Shown here: in pieces, positions 26,806 to 36,409 of the stretch
How the letters are laid out: each line of letters opens with the position of its first letter
How positions within the stretch are numbered: the stretch's first letter is position 1
NCBI RefSeq assembly: GCF_900078365.1
Contig: NZ_LT598653.1
Coordinates: 2,790,001-2,854,000 of the forward strand
Direction: 5' to 3'
Source: an uncultured Sphingopyxis sp.
GTDB taxonomy: Bacteria > Pseudomonadota > Alphaproteobacteria > Sphingomonadales > Sphingomonadaceae
Length of the DNA: 64,000 nucleotides
Position numbers and translations under genes: made by a program
Notes under the pieces: model-generated
The model's database searches: none
The model's input: only the letters and a program-made list of their open reading frames with translations
What the model was told of the DNA's origin: nothing

Positions 26806-27413
26806 GGATGCCCATGATGCGTAGACTTCGCGCCCCGCTGATTGCCGCTGCCGCCGCCGCGACGCTGTCGGGCTGCATCGGGCTCGGCGGCAAGACGCCT
26901 CCCTTCCTGCTGACGCTCGATCCCGAGACCGCGCCGCAGGCGGGCGCCGCGCGCACCGCGGCCGAGGCGGCGACGCTGACGATCCTGATCCCGACCGCGC
27001 CGCAAAAATTGCGCACGACGCGCATCCCAGTGCAACAGGACGGTGCGAGCGTGACCTATGTGAAGGACGCGCAATGGGTCGAGGCGCCCTCGCGCCTGTT
27101 TCAGCGGCTGGTGTCCGAAACCGTCGCCGCGCGCACGTCGCGCGTCGTGCTCGACGAAGGGCAATATCTGACCGCGCCGGGCGAGCAGCTCGCGGGCCAG
27201 CTGATGGAATTCGGCGTCGATGCGCGCACGAACGAGGCGGTCGTCGCCTATCAGGCTATGCTGGTGGCGGCGGGGGGCAAGACGGTCACCCAGCGCCGCT
27301 TCGAGGTGCGCGAGCCGATCGGCGGCAAGGTCGAAGCGAAGCCCGTCGGCGAAGCGCTGACCCGCGCCGCGAACAGGGTCGCGGTGGACGTCGCGGGATG
27401 GCTGGGCGGATAG
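26802..27413 (+). CDS. ABC-type transport auxiliary lipoprotein (PqiC/LptE-like)
   Basis: A lipoprotein of about 203 residues with lipobox LSGC (Cys25) after a typical signal peptide. The body matches the ABC-type transport auxiliary lipoprotein family (PqiC-like): FLLTLDPETAPQ, TRIPVQQDGASVTYVKDAQW, EAPSRLFQRLVSETVAARTS. It would sit at the outer membrane and receive lipid from the MCE complex. Starts in an ATGA overlap with the mlaD stop; alternative ATGs follow at 26808 and 26814. Confidence 0.88.
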   Translation: MRMPMMRRLRAPLIAAAAAATLSGCIGLGGKTPPFLLTLDPETAPQAGAARTAAEAATLTILIPTAPQKLRTTRIPVQQDGASVTYVKDAQWVEAPSRLFQRLVSETVAARTSRVVLDEGQYLTAPGEQLAGQLMEFGVDARTNEAVVAYQAMLVAAGGKTVTQRRFEVREPIGGKVEAKPVGEALTRAANRVAVDVAGWLGG

Positions 27414-27512
27414 CAATCCTGCGGCTCGCGTTCCTTGCAAGCGCATGAGGTGCTTGCCGCCGCGGACAAGCTGATCTAAGGCGCGCGCCCACAACACCCT
27501 TTCTGTCGATTC

Positions 27513-27573
27513 GTGCAGCCTCTTTCGGGTTTCCGGCTGCGCTATTCCTTTCGAGCCCGCAGACTTGAAAGGA
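27513..27573 (+). promoter_or_regulatory. Two-hairpin leader before the Gdx/SugE gene
   Basis: Two adjacent stem-loops precede the gene. Hairpin 1 pairs 27513-27520 with 27535-27542 (8 bp, one G-U). Hairpin 2 pairs 27546-27552 with 27567-27573 (7 bp), and its 3' arm GAAAGGA is the likely ribosome-binding site. The two loops share a 5-bp complementarity (CGGGU with GCCCG). The layout suggests translational control. It does not match the known guanidine riboswitch classes at motif level. Confidence 0.4.
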
Positions 27574-27580
27574 TCATGCC

Positions 27581-27901
27581 ATGGCATGGATCATCCTCAC
27601 GATCGCCGTTTTCACCGAAATCTGCTGGGCGCTCAGCCTCAAATGGGCCGCCACGATCGGCACCTGGCAGGCCTCGATCCTTCCCGTTTCGCTGAGCTTC
27701 CTCAACATGGCGCTGCTGGCCTTCGCGATGCGCGGCATTTCCGCCGGCACCGCCTATGCGATCTGGACCGGGCTGGGCGCGGTCGGGGTGATCGTCGGCG
27801 GGATGGTCTTCTTCAATGAGAAGGTCAGCGCGGTGCAAGTCGGCTTCATGGCGCTGATCGTTATCGGGGTCGTGGGGACGAAGCTGTTTTCAGCGAGTTG
27901 A
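27581..27901 (+). CDS. gdx: SMR-family exporter, SugE/Gdx type
   Basis: A 106-residue four-helix small multidrug resistance protein. Residues AWIILTIAVFTEICWALSLK hold the essential membrane Glu, with the W-A-x-x-L-K pattern of the SugE/Gdx branch rather than EmrE. The third helix GTAYAIWTGLGAVGVIVGGM is also canonical. Gdx proteins exchange guanidinium for protons; some relatives export quaternary ammonium compounds. The symbol reflects the subtype by motif and is not proven. It is a single gene with a structured leader; no paired SMR partner is adjacent, which fits a homodimer. Confidence 0.85.
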   Translation: MAWIILTIAVFTEICWALSLKWAATIGTWQASILPVSLSFLNMALLAFAMRGISAGTAYAIWTGLGAVGVIVGGMVFFNEKVSAVQVGFMALIVIGVVGTKLFSAS

Positions 27902-27962
27902 GCGGGGAAACACAGCCAAGGGCCGGATGCTACCCCTTCGGCTCCCCACCCCCAAAACCGCC

Positions 27963-30679
27963 TCACCCCATCAAACTCTTCGACGCCTGCTCGGTGACGT
28001 CGCGCGAAAGCCCGGGCTGCGCCAATATCCGCTCCAGCTCGGCCCGCATGAGCGCCTGCCGTCCCTCGTCGAACCGCTTCCAGCGGCCAAGCGGCGGGAT
28101 CATCCTGGCCGCGGTCTGCGGATTTTTCGGGTCGAGCGCGATGACGAGGTCGGCGATCAGCCGATAGCCCGCGCCGTCGGCGCGGTGGAATGCCGCCTGG
28201 TTGCCCGTCAGTGCGCCATAGAGCGACCGCACGCGGTTAGGGTTCGCGAGCGTGAAGTCGGGATGCCGCGCGAGTTCCTTCACCGCATCGACCGTATCGG
28301 GGCGCAGTGACCAGGCCTGCACCTGGAACCATTTGTCGAGCACCAGCGGATTGTCGCGATAGCGTTGATAGAAGATGTCGAGCGCCGCGACACGCTCTTC
28401 GCTGTCGCCATGCGCGAGCGTCGCGAGCGCCGCCTGCCGCTCGGTCATCCCGTCGGCACTGGAGAAAATGCCAAAGGCGAGCGCCGCGGCATCGTCGAGA
28501 CCCGCCGCCGCCAGATAGGCGAGCGCGACGCCGCGCAGCCGCCGCGCCCCCTTCGCGCCGGGCGACAGGTCGGTCGCCGGCGGGGCATCGCCGGAAAGGA
28601 CCGCGCGCCATTCCGCTTCGAGCGCAGCGCCGATCGCCGCCTGCAACGCCAGCCGCTCGCGGCGGATCGCATCGGGATCGACCGTCACCATCTGGTCGCC
28701 GATAAAGGCTTCGCTGGGAAGCAGCACCGCCTCGGCGACGAAGGCGGGGTCATTCGCGCGGCTGCCAAGCGTTTGCCCGACGGCGTCGATCACGGCGCGA
28801 TTATCGGCCGCCTTGCCCGACACCGCGGCGACGAGCGTGTCGAGCATCAGCTGCTGCAACGCTTCATAGCGGGCGAAGGGATCGTCGTCGTGCGCGGCAA
28901 GCCAGGCGAGTTCGCCCTCCTCGCGCGCGAAATCGACGATCACCGGCGCCGAAAAGCCGCGGTTGATCGAAAGCATCGGCCGGCTCCGATAGCGCCCCAG
29001 CGGCACCGCCATTTCGGCGCGGTCGAGCAGCACGAGCCGCTCGCCCTCGCCATCGCCGCCGGCCCGGTCATAAGCCTTGATGCGCAGCGGGATCAGCATC
29101 GGCGCCTTGTCGGGCTGCCCCGGCGTCGGCGGGACGAGCTGCGCCAGATGCAGCGTGTGATCGCCGGTCGCCGCGTCAACGTCGATCCGCGCGGTGATAC
29201 GCGGCGTGCCTGCCTGCCCGTACCAGAGGCGGAACTGGGTGAGGTCCAGCCCCGCGCCCTCCTCGATCGCCTTGACGAAATCCTCGCAGGTCGCCGCCTC
29301 GCCGTCGTGGCGCTCGAAATAGAGGTCGGTGCCCTTGCGGAACCGCTCGGGGCCGACCATCGTCGCCATCATGCGGATGATCTCGGCGCCCTTGTTATAG
29401 ACGGTGGCGGTGTAGAAATTCGAGATTTCCTGATAGGAGTCGGGGCGGATCGGGTGCGCCAGCGGCCCGGCATCCTCGGGGAATTGCGCCGCGCGGAGCA
29501 GGCGGACATCCTCGATCCGCTTGACCGCGGGCGATCCCATGTCGGCCGAAAAGCTCTGGTCGCGAAAGACGGTGAAGCCTTCCTTCAAACTGAGCTGGAA
29601 CCAGTCGCGGCAGGTGACGCGGTTGCCCGACCAGTTATGGAAATATTCATGCGCAACGACGCCTTCAACCCCGTCATAGTCGAGGTCGGTCGCGGTGTCC
29701 GGGTCGGCGAGGATATAGCGGGTGTTGAAGATGTTGAGCCCCTTGTTCTCCATCGCCCCCATGTTGAAATCGCCGACCGCGACGATGTTGAACAGGTCGA
29801 GGTCATATTCGCGGCCATAGACCGCCTCGTCCCATTTCATGCTGTTCTTGAGCGCATCCATCGCGTGGCCGGTGCGATCGAGATCGCCCTCGCGCACCCA
29901 GATGCCGAGTTCGACCTTGCGTCCCGACATGGTAGTGAAGCTGTCCCGGTTGACGACAAGGTCGCCCGCGACGAGCGCGAAGAGATAGGAAGGCTTCGGC
30001 CACGGATCTTCCCACAGCGCCCAATGTTTGCCATCCTCGCCCTCTCCCCGCTCGACGCAATTGCCGTTCGACAGCAGGATCGGGAACGCCGCCTTGTCAC
30101 CCTCCATGCGAACCTTGTAGCGGCTCAGCACGTCGGGCCGGTCGGGGTGGAAGGTGATGCGGCGAAAGCCCTCGGCTTCGCACTGGGTGCAAAGCATGGC
30201 GTTCGACGCATAGAGCCCCATCAACTGGGTGTTCGCCGCGGGGTTGATGACCGTCTCGATTTCCACCGTCGCCGCGGTCCGCTCGCCGAGATCGACGATC
30301 AGGTCCAGGCAGGCCGGTGGAAAACATCTGGGTCACCGACATCGAGGGCGTGGTGTACGAGGGCCGCACCGTGCTGATGGACCCAGATGTTTTCCACCGG
30401 CACGCCGAGATCGACGATCAGGTCGTCGCCGTCCATGCGCCAGTCGTTCCAGCTCTCGCCGTCGACGCGCACCGCGGCGGGGGTCAGCCCGTCGCCCCGC
30501 AGCATCAGCGGCGTCGGCGCATCGGCATGGCGCACGACCGACAGCGCCGCGGCGACCTTTGTTTCCTCGAGCCCCAGCGCGAAATCGAGCGCGATGTCGG
30601 GAACCTGCCATTCGGGCGGGCGATAATCGCCGCGATGGATGGTGACAGGAATGGCGGGGGTGGAAGAGAGGTCGGTCAT
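27963..30679 (-). pseudogene. pepN: Aminopeptidase N, interrupted by a 119-bp insertion
   Basis: The gene starts at 30679 (MTDLSSTPAIPVTIHRGDYR) and its catalytic part is complete: FNMGAMENKGLNIFN (the GAMEN exopeptidase motif), and the zinc site HEYFHNWSGNRVTCRDWFQL, where HExxH is followed 18 residues on by Glu in LKEGFT. After the residues DLIVDLG the frame is broken by 119 extra bases (97 plus a 22-bp repeat), so two pieces lie in different frames: 30299-30679 and 27963 to about 30283. Removing 119 bp gives one frame of 865 residues, matching the family (E. coli PepN has 870). PepN is an M1 zinc aminopeptidase in cytoplasmic peptide turnover. If the insertion is real the protein is lost. 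Confidence 0.9.
30284..30424. repeat. 22-bp direct repeat with internal 22-bp inverted repeat bounding an ectopic insert in pepN
   Basis: Perfect direct copies at 30284-30305 and 30403-30424 bracket the insert. Inside, a perfect 22-bp inverted repeat (30313-30334 and 30380-30401) encloses 45 bp. Plus-strand bases 30317-30388 read VENIWVTDIEGVVYEGRTVL and then MDPD, a segment characteristic of NADP-dependent malic enzyme. Confidence 0.88.
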
Positions 30680-30725
30680 CCAATCGATCTAGGCAGGACG
30701 CCGCCGACGCGCAATAAGGCGCGCG

Positions 30726-31517
30726 ATGGCACAGATGCTGATTTTCGGAATGGGCTATGCCGCGAGCCGCCTCGCCGAGCGCCTGCGCGCGCGCGGGTGG
30801 GAGGTCGAGGGCACGACGCAGGGCGGGCGTGCAGGCAGCATCGCTTTCAGCGACGAGCGCGCGGTACATGCGGCGCTGCGCGGCGCGACGTATATCCTCT
30901 CGTCGGTCCCGCCAGCCGACGGCGGCGACCCCGTGCTCGCGCGCTATGGCGAAGCCATCGCGCTCGCGCCCGCGACATGGATCGGCTATCTTTCATCGAC
31001 CGGCGTTTATGGCGATACCGGCGGCGCGTGGGTCGATGAAAGCGCGCCGGTCAAGGGCCGCCGTGCGGATCGCAACGCCGCCGATGCAGCGTGGCAGGCG
31101 CTGCGCGGCGATGTTCGCGTCTTTCGCCTGCCTGGCATCTATGGCCCCGGTCGTTCGATCCTCGATCGCATCCGCGAAGCCCGCGCGCACCGGATCGACC
31201 TGCCGGATCAGGTCTTCAGCCGCATCCATATCGACGATATTGCGGGCGGCGTGATCGCGTCATTCCGGGGCCCGCCAGGCATCTACAATCTCGCCGATGA
31301 CGAGCCGTGCCACCAGAACCGGCTCGTCGAATGGGGCTGCGCGAAGCTCGGCGCGCCGCTGCCGCCGCTCCGGACGCTCGACGAAGCCGGCCTCTCGCCC
31401 GCCGCGCGCGCCTTCTACGCCGAAAACCGCCGCGTCGCGAACGGCAAGGCGAAGCGGCTGCTCGGCTGGGCCCCGCGCTATCCGTCGTTTCGGGAGGGTC
31501 TGGCGAGTTTGACCTGA
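30726..31517 (+). CDS. NAD-dependent epimerase-like protein (YeeZ type)
   Basis: A 263-residue extended-SDR Rossmann protein. Evidence: MLIFGMGYAASRLAERLRAR (GxGYxxxxL nucleotide turn), YLSSTGVYGDTGGAWVDES, FRLPGIYGPGRSILDRI and FSRIHIDDIAGGVIASF. The active-site YxxxK is not found in the normal place, as in YeeZ-type proteins. Function of this group is unknown. Divergent from pepN with 46 bp between the starts. Confidence 0.82.
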   Translation: MAQMLIFGMGYAASRLAERLRARGWEVEGTTQGGRAGSIAFSDERAVHAALRGATYILSSVPPADGGDPVLARYGEAIALAPATWIGYLSSTGVYGDTGGAWVDESAPVKGRRADRNAADAAWQALRGDVRVFRLPGIYGPGRSILDRIREARAHRIDLPDQVFSRIHIDDIAGGVIASFRGPPGIYNLADDEPCHQNRLVEWGCAKLGAPLPPLRTLDEAGLSPAARAFYAENRRVANGKAKRLLGWAPRYPSFREGLASLT

Positions 31518-31525
31518 CCCCATCT

Positions 31526-31597
31526 CGTCATTCCCGCGAAAGCGGGAACCCAGCGAGCAGACGCTGCAACTGGGTTCCCGCTTTCGCGGGAATGACG
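31526..31597. repeat. Dispersed inverted repeat, family A copy 3
   Basis: Nearly the same arms as at 1251-1322 (cgtcattcccgcgaaagcgg), placed between convergent genes. Likely acts as a bidirectional terminator or mRNA end. Confidence 0.8.
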
Positions 31598-31613
31598 GAA
31601 AAAATTGGGTGGG

Positions 31614-32888
31614 CTAGATCAGTACATCCACCGTGTGGATCAGCACACCGACCAGCCCGCCGACGAGCGTGCCGTTGATGCGGATATATTGGAGGTCGTC
31701 GCCGACGGCATTTTCCAGCCGGTCGGTGATCGTCTTCGCATCCCAGCCGCGGATCGTGTCCGACACCAGCTTGAGCGCCGTCTCGCCATAGCTGTCGACC
31801 ATGCCGACCACCGCGCGGCGCGCATAGCGGTTGAGCGTGCGCTTGATCGCGGCGTCCTCGCCGAGCATCGCGCCGAACTGGGTGACGAGCTCGCCGATCC
31901 GCCCCGCAAGCATCGTATCGGGATTGCGCGCCGCCTTGAGCAGCGCACTGCGGCCCTGCTCCCACAGGCCGTCGAGCCACCGTTTGACCGCCTTGTTCTC
32001 GAGCAGTTCGTCGCGGACCTTGGCGACCTTGGCCTTGACCTCGGGATCGTGCTGGAGGTCGAGCGCCATCTTGGCGAGCCCTTCCTCGACGCGGATGCGC
32101 AGCGGATGCGTCTCGTCGACCGCCATTTCGCTCAGCAGCTTCGACAGCCCCGCGACGATGCGGTTCGAGATGCTCTCGTCGAGCCCGGTGAAACGCACGA
32201 TCGCATTCGAATTGTCGTGGACCATCTGGTGGATCAGATGCTCGTTGAGTTCGAGCGTCTTCGATCCCCATTTGACCATCGCATCCAGTAAGGGTTGATG
32301 CCGCCCCTCGGCCAGCGCCGCCTGCAGCGCCTGTCCGAGCAGCGGCGCGACGTCGAGTTCGCGCAACCGGTCGGCGATCGCCGACTTGACCATGCCGCCG
32401 AGCCGCTGCTGGTCGAGCGCGCCGAGCCCGTCGGCGATGATCCGCGACGCGCCGAGGCGCAACCGCCCACCGCCCTCGCCCGGTTCGGAGAGGAATTTGC
32501 CGACCGCGCCCGCGACGTCGACCGTCTGCATCTTGCGCGCGATCAGGCGCGGCAGCAGGAAATTGGTGAGCAGGAAACGCGCGAGCGTGTCGCCGATACG
32601 GTTCTTGTTGCGCGGCACGATGGCGGTGTGGGGGATCGGCAGCCCCATCGGGTGGCGGAACAGCGCGGTGACCGCGAACCAGTCGGCGAGCCCGCCGACC
32701 ATCGCCGCTTCGGCGAAGGCGCGGACGAAGCCGACCGCGGGATGGACGTCCTGATAAGTTTTGGCGCCGACGAAGACGATCGCCATGACGATCAGCATGC
32801 CGGTCGCGACGACGCGGATATTGGAGCCTTTCGCCGCGATGGCGACGCCCATCGGCCGGCTGGAAGCGATGTCGGTCATGCGAACCAA
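31614..32888 (-). CDS. DUF445 family membrane protein
   Basis: A 424-residue protein of the DUF445 (YjiN) family. Two hydrophobic segments lie at the N-terminus (VVATGMLIVMAIVFVGAKTY and AEAAMVGGLADWFAVTALF, the latter with the family motif GGxADWFAVxALFRxPxGLPIPHTAI), then a long helical region and a C-terminal hydrophobic segment (INGTLVGGLVGVLIHTVDVL). It resembles a tethered membrane-spanning rod. No biochemical role is established. Confidence 0.88.
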   Translation of the reverse strand: MVRMTDIASSRPMGVAIAAKGSNIRVVATGMLIVMAIVFVGAKTYQDVHPAVGFVRAFAEAAMVGGLADWFAVTALFRHPMGLPIPHTAIVPRNKNRIGDTLARFLLTNFLLPRLIARKMQTVDVAGAVGKFLSEPGEGGGRLRLGASRIIADGLGALDQQRLGGMVKSAIADRLRELDVAPLLGQALQAALAEGRHQPLLDAMVKWGSKTLELNEHLIHQMVHDNSNAIVRFTGLDESISNRIVAGLSKLLSEMAVDETHPLRIRVEEGLAKMALDLQHDPEVKAKVAKVRDELLENKAVKRWLDGLWEQGRSALLKAARNPDTMLAGRIGELVTQFGAMLGEDAAIKRTLNRYARRAVVGMVDSYGETALKLVSDTIRGWDAKTITDRLENAVGDDLQYIRINGTLVGGLVGVLIHTVDVLI

Positions 32889-32951
32889 ATGGCGAAACGG
32901 GGCAAAGGTTGCAACCGGCGCGGTCGATCGCCGCGCCGGCCGCTCCTCATG

Positions 32952-35900
32952 TCACTCCGCCGGATCGGGCGCGGGCGCCGCGTGCGGCCGCGTGTCGTCG
33001 CCCGCCTTGTAGGTCAGCAGGTTCGTCGAGAAGAAGCGGCCGAGGCGCTTCTCGATGCTGTCGGCGAGGCTGAAGCCCGCCGGCACGATCAGCAGCGTCA
33101 GCAGCGTCGACAGGATCAGCCCGCCGATCACGACCACGCCCATCGGCGCGCGCCACGCGCCGTCGCCCGACAGCGAGATCGCCGTGGGGATCATGCCCGC
33201 GACCATCGCGACCGTGGTCATCACGATCGGCTGCGCGCGCTTGCGGCCCGCATCCATCAGCGCCGCGGTCTTGCCGATCCCCTTGTCCATTTCCTCGATC
33301 GCGAAATCAACGAGCAGGATCGAATTCTTGGCGACGATGCCGAGCAGCATCAGCAGCCCGATGAACACGGGCATCGACACCTCCATGCCCGTGACGAGCA
33401 GACCGAGCAGCCCTCCGAGCGGCGCGAGCAACAGCGACGACATGTTGACGAGCGGCGACAGGAAGCGGCGATAGAGCAGCACCAGCGTCGCGAACACCAG
33501 CAGTAGGCCCGAAACGACCGCGACCATGAAATTGGTCAGCATCTCGGCCTGCCATTTGGCGTCGCCCTGGATGACCTTGCGGATGCCCTGCGGCATATTC
33601 TTGATCGACGGCAGCGCGTCGATCTTTTTCTGCGCGTCGCCCGTCACCAGCCCCGGCGCGAGGTCGGCGCCGATCACGATACGCCGCGTCTGGTTGTAAC
33701 GGCGAAGCTCGGTCGGGCCCGCGCCAAAGCCGATCTCCGCGACGGCTTTCAGCGGCACCGTCGTCCCGCTCGACGTCGGAACCGGCAGATTCTCGATCGT
33801 CGCGAGGCTGCGGCGCGAATCCTCGGACAGCAGCACGCGGATCGGAATCTGGCGATCGGACAGCGAGAATTTCGCGGCATTCTGGTCGATGTCGCCCAGC
33901 GTCGCGATGCGGATCGTCTGGCTGAGCGCCGCGGTCGTCACGCCAAGCTCGGCGGCGAGGTCCATGCGCGGATTGACGATGATCTCGGGACGCGGAATGT
34001 CGCCCTCGATACGCGGTGCGCGCAGTTCCTTGAGCCCACGCATCTCGCCGACGATCTTGTTCGCATGGCGTTCGAGCGCCACCGGATCGTCGCCGCCGAT
34101 GATGAAGGTGATGTCGCGGCCCGAAAAACCGCCCGACTGGCTCTGGAACGATACGCGCGCGTCGGGAATCGCCGCCATCTTCGGCTGCAGGCCGCGCTCC
34201 CATTCGACGCTGGTGACCGGCCGGTCCTTCTTCAGCGTCAGAAAGGCATTCCCGCCGGCGATATTGACGTCGTAAAAGGCGTTTTCGACGATGGGATCGT
34301 CGCGCAGGATCGCGTTGATCTGGTCGGCGATCTTCTCGCTCTGCGCGAGCGTCGTGCCCGGCGGCAGCTCATAGCGGATCTGGCTGTAGTCGCTGTTGGT
34401 GGTCGGCTGGAACTGCTGCGGCAGGATACCGAACAGACCGAGGCTCGAGAGAAAGGCCAGGATGCCGATGCCGACGATCCACACGCGATGGTCGAACAGA
34501 CGCGCATAGGCGCGCTGGACCATGAACTTCGCCCAATTGGTGAAGGCAAAGCGGCGCATGCCCATGGCATGTGCGATTGCTCCGCCCACGATCATCAGCA
34601 GGCTGGTCAAAAGCAGGACCATGATCGCCGACAGCGGCGTCATCAGCAGGAAATGCAGCGCGGGGTTGGGCGCATCCTGTCCCGCCGGCACCGGCTGGAA
34701 ATATTGGAAGGTCAGCGCAAGCACCGCGATGCCCGCGAAAATGAACGGCACCAGGAAGAAGATCAGCCGCGTCGGGAACGCCTCGTAGCGCGCCTTCACC
34801 GTCTTCTGCTTCGCGCTGTCGAGCGTGAAGGCGAGCACGCGTTCATAGCGGTCGATCCACGGCCCTTCGGCGTGGCTCTGTTCGCCCTGCGCCGACAGGA
34901 AATAGGCCGCGATCATCGGCGTGATCATGCGCGCGACGGCAAGGCTCATCAGCACCGCGAAGACGACGGTCATGCCGAACTGGATAAAGAACTGCCCCGA
35001 CACGCCGGGCATCAGCGCGACCGGCAGGAACACCGCGACGATCGACATCGTCGTCGCGACGACCGCGAGGCCGATCTCGTCGGCGGCGTCGATCGACGCC
35101 TGATAGGCGGTCTTGCCCATGCGCATGTGCCGGACGATATTCTCGATCTCGACGATCGCGTCGTCGACGAGCACCCCGGCGACGAGGCTCAGCGCGAGCA
35201 GCGACAGGCCGTTCAGCGAAAAGCCCATCATCTCCATGAACCAGAAGGTCGGGATCGCCGACAGCGGGATCGCGAGCGCGCTGATCAGCGTCGCGCGCCA
35301 GTCGCGCAGGAACAGGAAGACGACGACGACCGCGAGCACCGCGCCCTCGATCATCGCGAGCATCGAACTGCGATATTGTTCCTTGGTATATTCGGTGCGG
35401 GTGAACAGGATCTTGAAGTCGACCTTGGGGTTGTTCTTCTTGATCTGCTCCAGCTTCTTCATCGTCTCGTCGTGGATCGTTACGTCCGACGCGCCCTTCG
35501 CCTTTTCGATCGAAAAGCTGAGCACCTGACGCCCGCCGATCTTCGCGAGGTTGCGCTGCTCGGCATAGCCGTCGGTGACCCTGGCGACGTCGGCGAGGCG
35601 TATGGTGCGGCCGTTGCCGATCGAGATGCGCGTCTCGCTGAGCTGATAGGCACTGCCCGCATTGCCGAGCACGCGCACCGCTTGTTCGGAGCCCGCGATC
35701 TCAGTGCGCCCGCCCGCGGCGTTGACGTTCACCTGCCGCAACTGCTGGTTCACCTGACTCGCGGTCAGGCCATAGCTTTGCATCCGCGCGGGATCGAGGA
35801 TGACGCGAATTTCGCGGTCGACGCCGCCCGAGCGGCTGACCTGGCTCATCCCGGGGATCGAGAGCAGCTCCTTCGCGACCGTATTGTCGACGAACCATGA

Positions 35901-36368
35901 CAGCTGTTCGAGCGTCATGTCGGTCGCCTCGACCGCGAAATAGGTGATCGGGCCGCCCGCGATGTCGACGCGCACGACCTGCGGTTCGAGAATACCGTCG
36001 GGCAGGTCGCTGCGGATTTGCTGAATCGCCTGATTGACGTCGTTATAGGCGCGGTCGATCGGCGTACCGATCGCGAATTGCACGAAGGTCCGGCTGTTGC
36101 CTTCGCTGACATAGGACGACATTTCGTCGACCCCGCTCACGCCGCGGATCGCCGCTTCGACGCGCTGGGTGACCTGCGTTTCCAATTCGGTCGGCGCGGC
36201 GCCCGGCTGCACGACGATCACCTGCACCGCCGGAAATTCGACGTCGGGATTGTCGTTGACGTCCATCCGGTTGAAGCTGACGAGCCCCGCGAGCAGCAGC
36301 AGTATGAACAGGACGATCGGCGGCACCGGATTGCGGATGCACCAAGCGGAAATATTGCGGAAACTCAT
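32952..36368 (-). CDS. RND efflux transporter permease (AcrB/MdtC-like)
   Basis: A 1138-residue inner-membrane pump with the N-terminal ISAWCIRNPVPPIVLFILLL and two repeats of periplasmic loop plus helices. Typical RND text: LVAGVLVDDAIVEIENIVRH, the TM4 segment with its DD pair, and MLLGIVAKNSILLVDFAIEE in TM11. The trimer would expel drugs, solvents or metals in exchange for protons, with the adaptor encoded just upstream (41 bp gap). An insertion of about 60 residues between TM6 and TM7 (VPAGQDAPNPALHFLL) makes it slightly long. No outer-membrane channel gene is adjacent. The substrate is unknown. Confidence 0.93.
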   Translation of the reverse strand: MSFRNISAWCIRNPVPPIVLFILLLLAGLVSFNRMDVNDNPDVEFPAVQVIVVQPGAAPTELETQVTQRVEAAIRGVSGVDEMSSYVSEGNSRTFVQFAIGTPIDRAYNDVNQAIQQIRSDLPDGILEPQVVRVDIAGGPITYFAVEATDMTLEQLSWFVDNTVAKELLSIPGMSQVSRSGGVDREIRVILDPARMQSYGLTASQVNQQLRQVNVNAAGGRTEIAGSEQAVRVLGNAGSAYQLSETRISIGNGRTIRLADVARVTDGYAEQRNLAKIGGRQVLSFSIEKAKGASDVTIHDETMKKLEQIKKNNPKVDFKILFTRTEYTKEQYRSSMLAMIEGAVLAVVVVFLFLRDWRATLISALAIPLSAIPTFWFMEMMGFSLNGLSLLALSLVAGVLVDDAIVEIENIVRHMRMGKTAYQASIDAADEIGLAVVATTMSIVAVFLPVALMPGVSGQFFIQFGMTVVFAVLMSLAVARMITPMIAAYFLSAQGEQSHAEGPWIDRYERVLAFTLDSAKQKTVKARYEAFPTRLIFFLVPFIFAGIAVLALTFQYFQPVPAGQDAPNPALHFLLMTPLSAIMVLLLTSLLMIVGGAIAHAMGMRRFAFTNWAKFMVQRAYARLFDHRVWIVGIGILAFLSSLGLFGILPQQFQPTTNSDYSQIRYELPPGTTLAQSEKIADQINAILRDDPIVENAFYDVNIAGGNAFLTLKKDRPVTSVEWERGLQPKMAAIPDARVSFQSQSGGFSGRDITFIIGGDDPVALERHANKIVGEMRGLKELRAPRIEGDIPRPEIIVNPRMDLAAELGVTTAALSQTIRIATLGDIDQNAAKFSLSDRQIPIRVLLSEDSRRSLATIENLPVPTSSGTTVPLKAVAEIGFGAGPTELRRYNQTRRIVIGADLAPGLVTGDAQKKIDALPSIKNMPQGIRKVIQGDAKWQAEMLTNFMVAVVSGLLLVFATLVLLYRRFLSPLVNMSSLLLAPLGGLLGLLVTGMEVSMPVFIGLLMLLGIVAKNSILLVDFAIEEMDKGIGKTAALMDAGRKRAQPIVMTTVAMVAGMIPTAISLSGDGAWRAPMGVVVIGGLILSTLLTLLIVPAGFSLADSIEKRLGRFFSTNLLTYKAGDDTRPHAAPAPDPAE

Positions 36369-36409
36369 GACTCAGGCGCCCTTGTGCGAATGCGAGGCCG
36401 ATGACCGGA

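Noticed and set aside
27414..27580. Guanidine riboswitch before the Gdx gene
   Set aside because: Neither the conserved ykkC core nor ACGR hairpin loops nor the guanidine-III pseudoknot sequence could be found, so only the hairpins are reported.
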